This document shows positions 6,959 to 14,470 of a stretch of 16,189 nucleotides of DNA, one piece after another. The notes beneath the pieces are model-generated. The model made no database searches. It was not told where the DNA came from and saw only the letters and a list, made by a program, of their open reading frames with translations. The translations under genes were made by a program, and so were the position numbers. Position 1 is the first letter of the stretch; each line of letters starts with the position of its first letter. This DNA is from Burkholderiales bacterium (lineage in GTDB: Bacteria; Pseudomonadota; Gammaproteobacteria; Burkholderiales; JAEUOS01): assembly GCA_947456845.1 (NCBI GenBank), contig CANGUJ010000034.1:1-16189 (forward strand), read 5' to 3'.

Positions 6959-7984
6959 TCAGGCGGGCGTGCGGCGGCTCGCGCCTACGACGACAAGCAG
7001 GCCCAATGCCATCATGGCCAGTTCCGAGGGCTCGGGCACAGCCAGCGCATACACGGCGTCGGCCACCTTCTGGTGCGCGAAGGTGGTTGGATGGATGGCG
7101 TCGTAGTAGAGCGATGTGGCGCAATCGGCCAAACCCGCACCGCAAGCGTTGGCCACATCGGTCAGGCCATTCGCTGCCGGATTGGACACGACGTTGCCCA
7201 TGAAGGCGGACAGGTCGAAAAGCTTGACCCCGGCTTCCCCGGTGAGCCGGCTGGCCAAGGCGTTGTTGAACGATCCCGCGATGGACGAACCGAGCTGGGA
7301 CCCCGTCAGGCCCGAGGCGGTCACGGGCACGGACTTCAGCCAGGGGGTTAGGCCAAGATTCAGCGGGTTCCAGACAATGATGTTTTGCGCGCCTGCGGCC
7401 TGCAACTGGTCGACGATCGAGCCCACGTCGGCCGCGTACGTGGTCGCGGCGGTGCCGATAACCGAGCTGACGATCCCCGGATCGGTCTGGGTGGCCACCT
7501 CGCCGAACGTGATGCGCGCGTTGTTGCTCCCGCCCGCCACGACGTACAAGGCGTTCGCGGGCGCGACATTGCTGTTGGCCAGAAGAAACGTCGAGGTTTG
7601 GGCAAGGAGGTTTGGAACGAGAAGGCTCGCGGCGTCGCCGCCGCTGGTGGTCGCGCCGCCGTACGCATAGTTGGTTCCGCCTGGCAACAGGGAAGGCAGC
7701 GCCGAGACACCCAAAGAGGATGCGAGGTATGACGCCCAGACCGGGCCATTGGAATACGTCCCGAGGGGCACCGGGCCGTACGTCTTCCATGAACCCAGGT
7801 AGGTATTCCCCGTGATGACCTGTAACGGATTTCCGCCGAACACACTCGAGTTGTTGCCCGAGTCCGACAGGCTGTCGCCGAAAACGTAAAGGGCACTGAA
7901 CGGGCCGGCCAGCGCGGGCTGGGCCGCCAGGGCGGACGCCAGGCCGACGGCGGCGAGGGAACGTTTTATCGAGCGAGTGTTCAA
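6959..7984 (-). CDS. Secreted SGNH/GDSL-family hydrolase with PEP-CTERM anchor (copy 1)
   Basis: This is a predicted exported esterase or lipase-type hydrolase of 341 aa. A signal peptide (residues 1-26, ending ALAAQPALA) leads into YVFGDSLSDSGN with nucleophile Ser38. GGSNN (151-155) supplies the oxyanion Asn, and DAIHPTTFAH (295-304) gives Asp295 and His298 of the triad. The C-terminus is a PEP-CTERM sorting signal: VPEP (316-319), a hydrophobic helix and RR. This is recognised by an exosortase that processes and releases or anchors the protein at the envelope. Cys281 and Cys288 may form a disulfide. TTG 7984 was chosen by analogy with copy 2, after GGGGGA. An in-frame ATG at 8008 would add MSATWGKT, and I cannot exclude it. 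No clear terminator follows. The substrate is unknown. Confidence 0.85.
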   Translation of the reverse strand: MNTRSIKRSLAAVGLASALAAQPALAGPFSALYVFGDSLSDSGNNSSVFGGNPLQVITGNTYLGSWKTYGPVPLGTYSNGPVWASYLASSLGVSALPSLLPGGTNYAYGGATTSGGDAASLLVPNLLAQTSTFLLANSNVAPANALYVVAGGSNNARITFGEVATQTDPGIVSSVIGTAATTYAADVGSIVDQLQAAGAQNIIVWNPLNLGLTPWLKSVPVTASGLTGSQLGSSIAGSFNNALASRLTGEAGVKLFDLSAFMGNVVSNPAANGLTDVANACGAGLADCATSLYYDAIHPTTFAHQKVADAVYALAVPEPSELAMMALGLLVVVGASRRTPA

Positions 7985-8231
7985 CGTTTTCCCCCATGTC
8001 GCGGACATGCCTCAGGCCGGGCGGATCGGGTCGGCATGCGGATGATCGCACTGCCAGTCAAGACCTGGGCTACGGCACCCGAACGTATTGTATCGGAGCA
8101 ACGCAGCGTCGCTCGACCATGCGAGACTCATGCAACCCGCGCTGCGGGCGGTTGGTGCCGATGCTTCCAAAAGCCGTTGCTGTGGATCCTCGCATCACAG
8201 ACCGTGGCGATTCGCCGTACGTCAGAAAGCA
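7985..8231. other. Spacer upstream of hydrolase copy 1
   Basis: No gene is visible. On the minus strand TACAAT (8092-8087) could be a -10 box for copy 1, but no matching -35 is evident. A small stem CCCGC/GCGGG lies near 8138-8150. I looked for -24/-12 elements, since some PEP-CTERM loci are RpoN-controlled, and found none convincing. Confidence 0.3.
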
Positions 8232-8258
8232 AAAAGGCGGACCCTCGGCCCGCCTTTT
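8232..8258 (-). terminator. Intrinsic terminator of hydrolase copy 2
   Basis: AAAAGGCGG (8232-8240) and CCGCCTTTT (8250-8258) form a perfect 9-bp stem around a 9-base loop, 21 bases after the copy 2 stop on the minus strand. On that strand the stem runs into TTTTT, a textbook Rho-independent terminator. The plus strand also reads CCTTTT, so it could act in both directions. It uncouples copy 2 from copy 1. Confidence 0.85.
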
Positions 8259-8279
8259 CGATCCGGGACCTGCGGCTGT

Positions 8280-9314
8280 TCAGGCGGCCTTGCGGCGAGC
8301 CACGCCGACTACCAGCAGCAAACCCGCGATCATCATGGCCACTTCGGACGGTTCGGGGACCGCCATCGCGAACATCGCGTCGGCGACCTTGCCCTGCGCG
8401 AACGTCGTCGGATGGATGCCGTCGTAGAACAGCGCAGTCGCGCAGGATATGCCGTTGGCGGCGGCGCCGCATGCGTCCTTGACGTTGCTGAGCCCGAGGC
8501 TCGCTGGATTCGCGACCGCGGCATTGATGAAGCCGAAAAGATCGAATACCCGTACTCCGGTTTCACTCGCCATGCGGTTGGCCAGTGCGCCATTCAGGGC
8601 ATCGGATACCGTTGTCGCGAAGAAAGAGGGACTGCCCAGGGTGGGCCCGCCGGGACCGTTCTGCGCGAGTACGGCGGGGGTCAACCCGACGTTGGGCGTG
8701 TTCCAGACGATGATGTTGCTGTTGGCCACGCCCTTCGCTTGCAGGGCATCGACCATGTTGCCGATATCGTTCGCGTACTGGAACGCCGCGTTGCCGAGGA
8801 TGGAACCGAACGAAGCCGGGGTCGCGGCGATGCTGGTCACCGCGGCGCGAACGTTGTTGCCGCCGCCCGCAATCACGTACAGGGCGTTGGTTGGCGACCC
8901 GAACAGCGCGAAATTGCTCGTGAACGTCGCGACCTGTGCCGAAAGGCTCGGGAAGCCGCCATTCGTGACCGCACCGCCGATGGCGAAATTGGTGCCGCCG
9001 GTCAGCCCCGGGGAGAGATTCCACGCCGGCGCCAGCGCGTAGGCGCCCGGCAGGTACCCTGCGCTCGAGAGTTGCGAGGCCAGTTTGGTCGCCCACACCG
9101 GGCCGTCGGAAAGAGTGCGGGAAGCATAGGCCGCGGAGGGAATGTACGAGTTGCCGGTGATGGTCTGACCGGGATCGAACGCGCCTAAGTTGGCGGCGCT
9201 TCCACTGTCGGACAAGCTGTCGCCAAACACGACGAGTCCGGAATAGGCGTGGGCGGCGAGAGAGCCCGCAAGACCGACGGCTGCAACGATCAACTTCAGG
9301 GCGCGGATTTTCAA
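8280..9314 (-). CDS. Secreted SGNH/GDSL-family hydrolase with PEP-CTERM anchor (copy 2)
   Basis: This 344-aa paralogue of the downstream copy has a signal peptide (1-23, ending SLAAHA), VVFGDSLSDSG with nucleophile Ser33, the NFAIGGAVTNGG segment, GGGNN (151-154 region), and YDGIHPTTFAQ giving Asp298 and His301. A PEP-CTERM tail follows (VPEP at 319-322, hydrophobic helix, ARRKAA). Cys282 and Cys291 match the cysteine pair of copy 1. The protein is predicted to be exported and processed by an exosortase; the ester substrate cannot be read. TTG 9314 was chosen because GGAGA (9320-9324) lies 5 bases upstream and MKIRALKLIVAAVG makes a normal signal peptide. An ATG at 9386 would add 24 residues that would bury it. 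A clean terminator follows the stop. Confidence 0.87.
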   Translation of the reverse strand: MKIRALKLIVAAVGLAGSLAAHAYSGLVVFGDSLSDSGSAANLGAFDPGQTITGNSYIPSAAYASRTLSDGPVWATKLASQLSSAGYLPGAYALAPAWNLSPGLTGGTNFAIGGAVTNGGFPSLSAQVATFTSNFALFGSPTNALYVIAGGGNNVRAAVTSIAATPASFGSILGNAAFQYANDIGNMVDALQAKGVANSNIIVWNTPNVGLTPAVLAQNGPGGPTLGSPSFFATTVSDALNGALANRMASETGVRVFDLFGFINAAVANPASLGLSNVKDACGAAANGISCATALFYDGIHPTTFAQGKVADAMFAMAVPEPSEVAMMIAGLLLVVGVARRKAA

Positions 9315-9319
9315 GGGTG

Positions 9320-9324
9320 TCTCC
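9320..9324 (-). promoter_or_regulatory. Ribosome binding site deciding the TTG start of hydrolase copy 2
   Basis: The minus strand reads GGAGA 5 bases before TTG 9314, which then encodes a standard signal peptide. Upstream in-frame ATG 9386 lacks comparable context. Confidence 0.65.
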
Positions 9325-9384
9325 AAGAAGCAGGGTTCAGGATTCAAATGCCATCGGCGCTGCAAACATCGATCTCCAGCGGAC

Positions 9385-9399
9385 ATTCCGGACCGGAAT
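9385..9399. promoter_or_regulatory. Perfect 15-bp palindrome, candidate operator
   Basis: ATTCCGG-A-CCGGAAT is a perfect 7-1-7 inverted repeat, 70 bases upstream of hydrolase copy 2. It lies just downstream of a possible minus-strand -10 box TACATT (9421-9416). A second CCGGAAT half-site lies at 9563-9569. The regulator is unknown; it could equally be a small RNA stem. Confidence 0.4.
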
Positions 9400-9660
9400 C
9401 ATCGCCTGAACGTTTAATGTAATCTCGTAGTATGCTGAGAGAGTGGCGCCGCGTCAACATGCCACTTGAACCCAAGGTCGCGGGGTTTTGTTCAGCCGGG
9501 CATCAAAACACAGAGTCTGCCGGCGATGCCACGCCTCGCCGTTTACGCGATAGGCATTTTGTCCGGAATATCCAGAATGACCCGACATACGAGCCCGTAA
9601 ACGGCATCAAACTGGGTTAAATTGGCGGTTGAGGGGTTTCGCGCACCAGCAACTGCAGGA
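9400..9660. other. Divergent intergenic region between hydrolase copy 2 and aldolase-family gene
   Basis: No gene is convincing here; a 62-codon open frame at 9432-9620 has no recognisable content. The stretch is more AT-rich than its neighbours around 9405-9435 and 9545-9625, as expected for promoters firing in both directions. TACATT on the minus strand (9421-9416) is the best -10 candidate. No clear plus-strand promoter was found. Confidence 0.35.
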
Positions 9661-10470
9661 ATGTCAAAAATTGTGAAAAGACCGCCAAATCCGCGCACCG
9701 GGGTCCGCAAACCCGTGTCCTCAGCCGAGCGCGACGCCCGCGTCGATCTCGCCGCCTGCTATCGCCTGGCCGCCCACTATGGCTGGACCGACCTGATCTA
9801 CACCCACATCTCCGCAAGGGTGCCGGGGAGTGAAGACCATTACCTGCTCAACCCGTTCGGGTTCATGTTCGACGAGATCACAGCTTCCTCGCTGGTGAAG
9901 GTCGACCTGGACGGCAACAAGGTCGATGACTCGCCGCACCCGATCCACCGCGCCGGTTTCGTGATCCACAGCGCCATCCACGCCGCCCGCCCGGATGCGG
10001 GCTGCGTGATCCACTCGCATACCCGCGCCGGCATGGCGGTTTCCATGATGAAGCGCGGCCTCATGCCGCTGTCGCAACATGCGATGCTGTTTTCCGGCAA
10101 GGTGGCCTACCACGACAGCGAGGGGTTTGCGCTCGATCTCGACGAACGTGCGCGCCTGGCCAACGACCTCGGCGACAAGCCGGTCATGATCCTGCGCAAT
10201 CATGGCACGCTGGTGGCCGGCGAGACCGTGGCGCAGGCTTTTTCGATGATGTGGCATCTCGAGAAGGCCATGCAGGCACAGGTCGACGCGCTGGCCAGCG
10301 GGCTCACGCTGACCATGCCGTCGAAGCGGGTCGCCAAGGCGATCGCGCAGCGCGGTTTCTCCAACGCGAAAATCGAGGAGTACACCGAAGGCCAGAGTCC
10401 GCTTGGCCGCCTCGAATGGCCGGGGTTGCTGCGCATGCTCGACCGCATCGACCCCTCCTATCGCGACTGA
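9661..10470 (+). CDS. Class II aldolase/adducin-family protein
   Basis: The 269-aa protein shows the class II aldolase/adducin fold: AACYRLAAHYGWTDLIYTHISARVPG near the N-terminus, then the zinc-binding pair His118 and His120 in VIHSHTRAGMAVSM, and the third ligand His181 in RNHGTLVAGET. Sugar-phosphate aldolases of this fold use a catalytic Glu in the segment before ...AIHAARPD. Here that segment reads RAGFVIHSAIHAARPD, with no glutamate in place, as in the adducin-like branch of unknown activity. It could be a decarboxylase, a lyase or a non-enzymatic relative. ATG 9661 is the best start, although AGGA sits directly against it. TTG 9622 and GTG 9673 are alternatives. It stands alone and converges on the protease gene. 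Confidence 0.85.
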   Translation: MSKIVKRPPNPRTGVRKPVSSAERDARVDLAACYRLAAHYGWTDLIYTHISARVPGSEDHYLLNPFGFMFDEITASSLVKVDLDGNKVDDSPHPIHRAGFVIHSAIHAARPDAGCVIHSHTRAGMAVSMMKRGLMPLSQHAMLFSGKVAYHDSEGFALDLDERARLANDLGDKPVMILRNHGTLVAGETVAQAFSMMWHLEKAMQAQVDALASGLTLTMPSKRVAKAIAQRGFSNAKIEEYTEGQSPLGRLEWPGLLRMLDRIDPSYRD

Positions 10471-10540
10471 CCGAGCCAACCGATAGGCCCGACCTGCAGG
10501 CCGCATCGCCCGAGCCCGTGCCATCCCGGTAGAAGCCCGG

Positions 10541-10571
10541 CGCCCTTGCCAGGTTGCCTGCGGTAAGGGCG
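10541..10571. terminator. Strong hairpin between convergent genes (first of two)
   Basis: CGCCCTTGCC (10541-10550) pairs with GGTAAGGGCG (10562-10571), ten pairs with one G-T, across an 11-base loop. It lies 70 bases after the aldolase-family stop and 92 bases after the protease stop. Neither side has a T run, so this is a U-poor terminator or message-stabilising stem at best. Confidence 0.4.
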
Positions 10572-10595
10572 ATGACATCGGCGCGCGATGGCATC
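10571..10595. terminator. Second hairpin between convergent genes
   Basis: GATGACATCG (10571-10580) pairs with CGATGGCATC (10586-10595), nine of ten positions, around GCGCG. It abuts the previous stem, sharing base 10571, so the two could form tandem stems or compete. No T run follows. Confidence 0.35.
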
Positions 10596-10662
10596 CGTGG
10601 TTCCCCGGCGCCGTCCCCCGCTCAGACATGCCTGCCCGTCGCCGGACCAGGCCGGTGCGGAT

Positions 10663-11454
10663 TCAGGGGGTCTCGTGCTGCGCCGGCCGCGGGTCCGGCC
10701 GCGCAGCGGCTTGCGGCACGTCCGCGTCGCCGTCGGTCAGCGTCATCAGGATGTCGGCATACCAGGCGCAGTTGAGCCCGAGCGATTCGTCCTGCTGCAG
10801 GTCGCGGTCGCCGATGTCCAGGCGCGCCGAATGGATGCCGAGCAGTTTCCAGGGCAGTTGGCCGTCGCCCGGTGCGCTCTGCGCCCGCATGACCACCGGC
10901 GCGCCGCTGGTGCCGCGGTGCGTGCGCGCATCGGTGAGGAAATATCCCTGCCCCTGGAACCGCAGGCCGAAGGATGAGGCGATCACCGCCTGGCGCACCA
11001 CCGGCAGGTGATGCAGCGTGTCGTGAAAGCCGAGCGGAAAGCCGACGATGAGGACCGCCGAGCCGATCTCGATATCACCGAGTGCCGCCTGCAGGTGCGC
11101 CGGGGTGAAGGCGTGCATGACCACCGGATCGGGCAGGGCGGCGCGCTCGAGTTCGATGACGGCCACATCGATGGGGCTGCCGGTATCGCGACCGGTGCGC
11201 CAGACGCTCTTGCCGTCATGGTAGAGGGGGAGCGAAAAGCCGGTGGCGCGGGCGAGGTTGTGCCGATCGACATGCAGATCGATGGCAATCCGGTCCGGGA
11301 AATGGCCGCTGGGCTCGTCGATGAGCACATGGCGGCTGGTCACCAGATAGAGGCGCCGCCCGCGCGCGAAGAAGAATCCGCTGGCACTGGTGAGCAACCG
11401 GTCGCCGCTGTAGGTGCCCACCCGGGTGGCGGCCAGCAGCAGCGGCTCGGTCAT
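10663..11454 (-). CDS. Trypsin-fold serine protease, apparently not secreted
   Basis: The 263-aa protein has a chymotrypsin-type catalytic triad in correct order: VTSRHVL (His42), IDVAVIEL (Asp96) and RGTSGAPVV (Ser183). It fits the bacterial trypsin-like peptidase group. No signal peptide or membrane segment is visible (MTEPLLLAATRVGTYSG), so it is predicted cytoplasmic, unlike DegP-type proteases, and no PDZ domain follows. The C-terminal 15-20 residues are proline- and alanine-rich. ATG 11454 has AGG 7 bases upstream. ATG 11460 is also in frame but has AGG only one base away. The preceding 58-aa gene ends at 11463, 8 bases before this start, so the two are probably cotranslated. Substrate unknown. 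Confidence 0.82.
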   Translation of the reverse strand: MTEPLLLAATRVGTYSGDRLLTSASGFFFARGRRLYLVTSRHVLIDEPSGHFPDRIAIDLHVDRHNLARATGFSLPLYHDGKSVWRTGRDTGSPIDVAVIELERAALPDPVVMHAFTPAHLQAALGDIEIGSAVLIVGFPLGFHDTLHHLPVVRQAVIASSFGLRFQGQGYFLTDARTHRGTSGAPVVMRAQSAPGDGQLPWKLLGIHSARLDIGDRDLQQDESLGLNCAWYADILMTLTDGDADVPQAAARPDPRPAQHETP

Positions 11455-11462
11455 CGGCATGC

Positions 11463-11639
11463 CTAGGGTGCGAGCTTGGCGCTGTCGGGCTGCGCCGGTT
11501 CGGCCGGTGCGGCGGCAGGGTCGCCGGGCGCGGCCGCATCGTCATGACCGGCGGCTTTCCTGAGCTTCTTTTCTTCCTTTTTCTGTTTCTTCGCAAGGTC
11601 GCGCTGGCGTTTCTGGAATGCGTAGTTCGGCTGCACCAT
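11463..11639 (-). CDS. Small basic protein of unknown function (58 aa)
   Basis: ATG 11639 to TAG 11465-11463 encodes MVQPNYAFQKRQRDLAKKQK, then KEEKKLRKAAGHDD and a tail rich in Ala, Pro and acidic residues. The lysine-rich N-terminal half should be a single charged helix; the C-terminal half looks disordered. I recognise the MVQPNYAFQKRQRDLAKK start from short hypothetical proteins of betaproteobacteria, which supports a real gene, but no function is known to me. GGAAAG lies about 9 bases upstream. The gene ends 8 bases before the protease start, indicating an operon, so it may be a partner or substrate of the protease; this is only context. Confidence 0.75.
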   Translation of the reverse strand: MVQPNYAFQKRQRDLAKKQKKEEKKLRKAAGHDDAAAPGDPAAAPAEPAQPDSAKLAP

Positions 11640-11748
11640 GGGGCGGACTTTCCGTGTGTTCAGGCAATGGCAGGACAGGGTACGGCATTTCCCTGCCGGC
11701 CGCAGAACACGGGCCGGACGCGCCGGCCGCGTGCGCCGGGCAGGCCGG
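11640..11748. other. GC-rich spacer after the efflux operon
   Basis: These 109 bases hold CCGGCC/GGCCGG stems (11696-11701 with 11712-11717, and more GGCCGG-type copies to 11735). They could end the efflux operon transcript, but no T run is present. A promoter for the 58-aa gene should lie here or further upstream; none is clear. Confidence 0.3.
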
Positions 11749-13203
11749 CTACTTGTCGGCCGTTTTGGTGGGACCTTCCCAGTCGCCGCCCAATGCCTTG
11801 ATGAGGAAAACGGTGGTCAACAGGCGCTGGCCCTGCAACTGCGCGGCCAGACGTTCGCTCGCCAGCAGGCTTTGCTGGGCCGTGATCACGTCCAGGGCCG
11901 TGGCGATGCCGCCTTCATAGCGGGTGGTGGCGATGTCGAGGACGCGGCTGGCGCTCGCCACCGCCACCTTCGCCTGCTCATGGGCGCGCTCCAGCGCCGC
12001 CAACCCGATGATGCCGTCCTCGGCCTCCTGCATGGCGTTGAGCACGGTGCGCCGGTAGATCGCCACGGCGGCTTCATAGCCGGCCTTGGTGCCTTCGACG
12101 TTGGCGTTGATGCGTCCGCCGTCGAAAATCGGCTGTGCCATGGTGAAGCCGAACGACCAGATGTAGCTCGGGCCGGTGAACCACAGCCGCGCCAGCCTGC
12201 TCTGGCTGCCGAGCAGGGCCCCCAGGCTGATGCTGGGGTAGTAGGCCGCGGCGGCCACGCCGATCTGCGCGTTGGCGGCGGCCATGGCGCGCTCGGCCGA
12301 GGCCACATCGGGCCGGCGTTCCAGCAGGTCCGAAGGCAGGCCGATCGGCACGGACGGCGGATCGACCACCTTGCTCCGCGGTGCCAGTGAGAACAACGGC
12401 GCCGGGGTTCCCGTCAGGGTTGCGATGGCATGTTCGAATTGCGCTCGGGTGCGGCGCAGGACGTCGACCTGCACCAGCGTGCTGTCGAGCAGGGCTTGCG
12501 GCTGGGCCACATCCAGGCCCGAGGCGGCGCCGAGTTCGCGCCGCGACCTGGCCAGCGCCAGGGACTTGCGCTGCAACTCGATGTTGCGTGCGAGTACGTC
12601 CTGCTCGATGTCGATGGCGCGCAGGTTGAAGTACGCCGTGGCCAGGTCGGCGGTGAGCAGCAGGCGCACGTTCTCGAAATCCGCCGCCGATTGCTCGGCC
12701 TGGGCCCGGGCCCCCTCGACCAGGCTGCTGACGCGCCCTGCCAGGTCGATCTCGTAGTTCACCGCGGGGGCGAACACCATGTCGGTCTGGGTGGTGGAAA
12801 AGTTGGGCGCATTGTTGTTGGTGAGAGGCCGGTTGGCCGATATGCGCGTGCGCACATCGCGCACGTTGATGCCGACCTGCGGGTACAGGCTGCCCGAGAC
12901 GCCGGCCAGCACCGCGCGCGCCTGCGTCAGGCGCGCCGCGGCGATCACCAGGTTAGGACTGTTGGCCAGGGCCTTGGCCTGCAGCGCGTCGAGTTGCGGA
13001 TCGCTGAAGCGCAGCCACCAGGGGCCCTTGGGCGCGTCGTCGCGCGGTTTGCCGACGCGGAACGGCTCTTCGACTTTCCACGCCTGCGGCATTTCCAGTT
13101 GCGGCTTCTTGTACTGCGGCCCCACCGCGCAGGCGGCCAGCAGCAGCGCCAAGAGCGTGATGCCGCGGCGCAGACCGGCGCGCGATGGATTGGCCAGGCT
13201 CAT
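11749..13203 (-). CDS. Outer-membrane efflux lipoprotein of an RND pump (NodT/OprM type)
   Basis: This is the outer-membrane channel of a tripartite efflux pump, 484 aa. A lipoprotein signal ends in LLLAAC, with Cys25 the lipidated residue, followed by AVGPQYKKP, the usual start of NodT-family proteins. Two TolC-type repeats follow: NYEIDLAGRVSSLVEGARAQAEQSAADF in the first half, and FGFTMAQPIFDGGRINANVEGTKAGYEAAVAIYRRTVLNAMQEAED in the second. GLPSDLLERRPDVASAERAMAAANAQIG joins them. ATG 13203 overlaps the stop of the membrane fusion gene in an ATGA (13200-13203), indicating translational coupling. The frame stays open far upstream but only this start gives the lipobox. It is the last gene of the operon. 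Confidence 0.93.
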   Translation of the reverse strand: MSLANPSRAGLRRGITLLALLLAACAVGPQYKKPQLEMPQAWKVEEPFRVGKPRDDAPKGPWWLRFSDPQLDALQAKALANSPNLVIAAARLTQARAVLAGVSGSLYPQVGINVRDVRTRISANRPLTNNNAPNFSTTQTDMVFAPAVNYEIDLAGRVSSLVEGARAQAEQSAADFENVRLLLTADLATAYFNLRAIDIEQDVLARNIELQRKSLALARSRRELGAASGLDVAQPQALLDSTLVQVDVLRRTRAQFEHAIATLTGTPAPLFSLAPRSKVVDPPSVPIGLPSDLLERRPDVASAERAMAAANAQIGVAAAAYYPSISLGALLGSQSRLARLWFTGPSYIWSFGFTMAQPIFDGGRINANVEGTKAGYEAAVAIYRRTVLNAMQEAEDGIIGLAALERAHEQAKVAVASASRVLDIATTRYEGGIATALDVITAQQSLLASERLAAQLQGQRLLTTVFLIKALGGDWEGPTKTADK

Positions 13204-14465
13204 GATTTTTCCTTGGCGGCGGGCGCGGCGGAGCCGCCCTTGGCGGGCCCGTCCTTCGCCGCATCCTTGGCCGGCGCATCGGCCGCGACGGTCACCCTGG
13301 TGCCGTCGGAAATCGAGTCGGAGGGATTGAGCACGAGCTGGTCCTTGCCGGTCACGCCGTCGAGCACCTCCACCGTCTGGCCGTAGTTGCGCCCGAGGCG
13401 CACCGTCTTGAGGCGCACCACCCCACCGCTCTCGATCACCGCCACGCGAATGCCGTCGGCGCGGATGAGCAGCGCATTGGAGGGGATGGTGAGCGCCTGG
13501 GTGGCCGCCAGTGGCAGCGAGGCCTGGACATAGGCGCCGGGCAGCAGCAGGCCCTCCTTGTTGGGCAGGTTGATCTCCACCTGCATGGTGCGGGTGGCCG
13601 TGTCGATCGCGCCGGCGGTGCGCACCACCTCGCCGCTGAAGGTCTGGCCGCGCAGCTCTGACTGGGTGACCGGCACCTGCTGACCGACCTTGACGAGGTT
13701 GGCATAGGCCTGCGGCACGTTGACGTATAGGCGCAGGGAGTCGGCCTGCGCCATCACGAACAGCGGACGGTTGGCGCCCGCGTCGATCAGGTCGCCCACG
13801 TCGACATTGCGGCGGATGATCACGCCGCTGAACGGGGCGACCACCCGCTTGAAGTTCGCCACCTGGCGCAGGCGGTCCATGTTGGCTTCGGCCGCGGCGA
13901 GGTTGGAGCGCGCCTGGATTTCGTTGCTGCGGCGCTCGTCGAGCTCCTGCTGGGATACAGCGTCCTTCTGCCGCAGCGCCTCCCAGCGTTCTCGCGTGCT
14001 GCTGGCGATGCCCAGGGCGGCCAGCGCCTGGTTGCGCGCGGCCACGCCCTGGGAGAGTTGCTGGTCGAGTTCCGGCGTTTCGATTTCCGCGAGCAGTTCC
14101 CCTTTTTGCACCCGGCTGCCGATGTCCTTTGTCCAGCGCCTGACGTAGCCGCTGGCGCGCGAGGCCACCGGCGCCTGCACGTAACCTTGCAGGGTGCCGG
14201 GCAGGGAAATGGTCTGGGTGGCGCCGGACTTCGGGTAGGCCGCCTTGACATAAATGGTGGCGCGCGTGCCGACGTCGGCCTCCAGCACCTTGGCATTGGC
14301 GCTGCGGCTCATGAGCGTGCGGCCGGCGCCCAGCCCCAGCAGGATCAGGACGATGATCATCACCATCCAGGCGCGGCGCACGACCTGCTCGCGCCTGGGC
14401 AGGTCCTGTCCCTCCGCAGGATGCACGGGATGGATGGCGAGTTCGTGGTGGCGTTGTTCGGTCAT
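13200..14465 (-). CDS. Membrane fusion protein of an RND efflux pump
   Basis: This 421-aa periplasmic adaptor of the HlyD/AcrA family links permease and outer-membrane channel. One N-terminal membrane anchor (about residues 33-52, WMVMIIVLILLGLG) replaces the lipid anchor of AcrA. Then come the first half of the lipoyl domain (RASGYVRRWTKDIGSRVQKGELLAEIETPEL), an alpha-helical hairpin (about 125-205), the second lipoyl half (VVAPFSGVIIRRNVDVGDLID), beta-barrel and membrane-proximal domains. The tail is low-complexity Ala/Lys/Pro. ATG 14465 lies 5 bases after the permease stop, with CAGGAG about 10 bases upstream and inside the permease end. The cargo cannot be read. Confidence 0.93.
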   Translation of the reverse strand: MTEQRHHELAIHPVHPAEGQDLPRREQVVRRAWMVMIIVLILLGLGAGRTLMSRSANAKVLEADVGTRATIYVKAAYPKSGATQTISLPGTLQGYVQAPVASRASGYVRRWTKDIGSRVQKGELLAEIETPELDQQLSQGVAARNQALAALGIASSTRERWEALRQKDAVSQQELDERRSNEIQARSNLAAAEANMDRLRQVANFKRVVAPFSGVIIRRNVDVGDLIDAGANRPLFVMAQADSLRLYVNVPQAYANLVKVGQQVPVTQSELRGQTFSGEVVRTAGAIDTATRTMQVEINLPNKEGLLLPGAYVQASLPLAATQALTIPSNALLIRADGIRVAVIESGGVVRLKTVRLGRNYGQTVEVLDGVTGKDQLVLNPSDSISDGTRVTVAADAPAKDAAKDGPAKGGSAAPAAKEKS

Positions 14466-14470
14466 CGCTT

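Noticed and set aside
7985..8230. Sigma-54 (-24/-12) promoter upstream of the PEP-CTERM hydrolases
   Set aside because: Several TGGCA-like starts were checked upstream of both copies, but none had GC at the required 10-base spacing.
9432..9620. Possible 62-aa gene in the divergent spacer
   Set aside because: No ribosome binding site, no recognisable motif, and it overlaps the presumed regulatory region of two genes.
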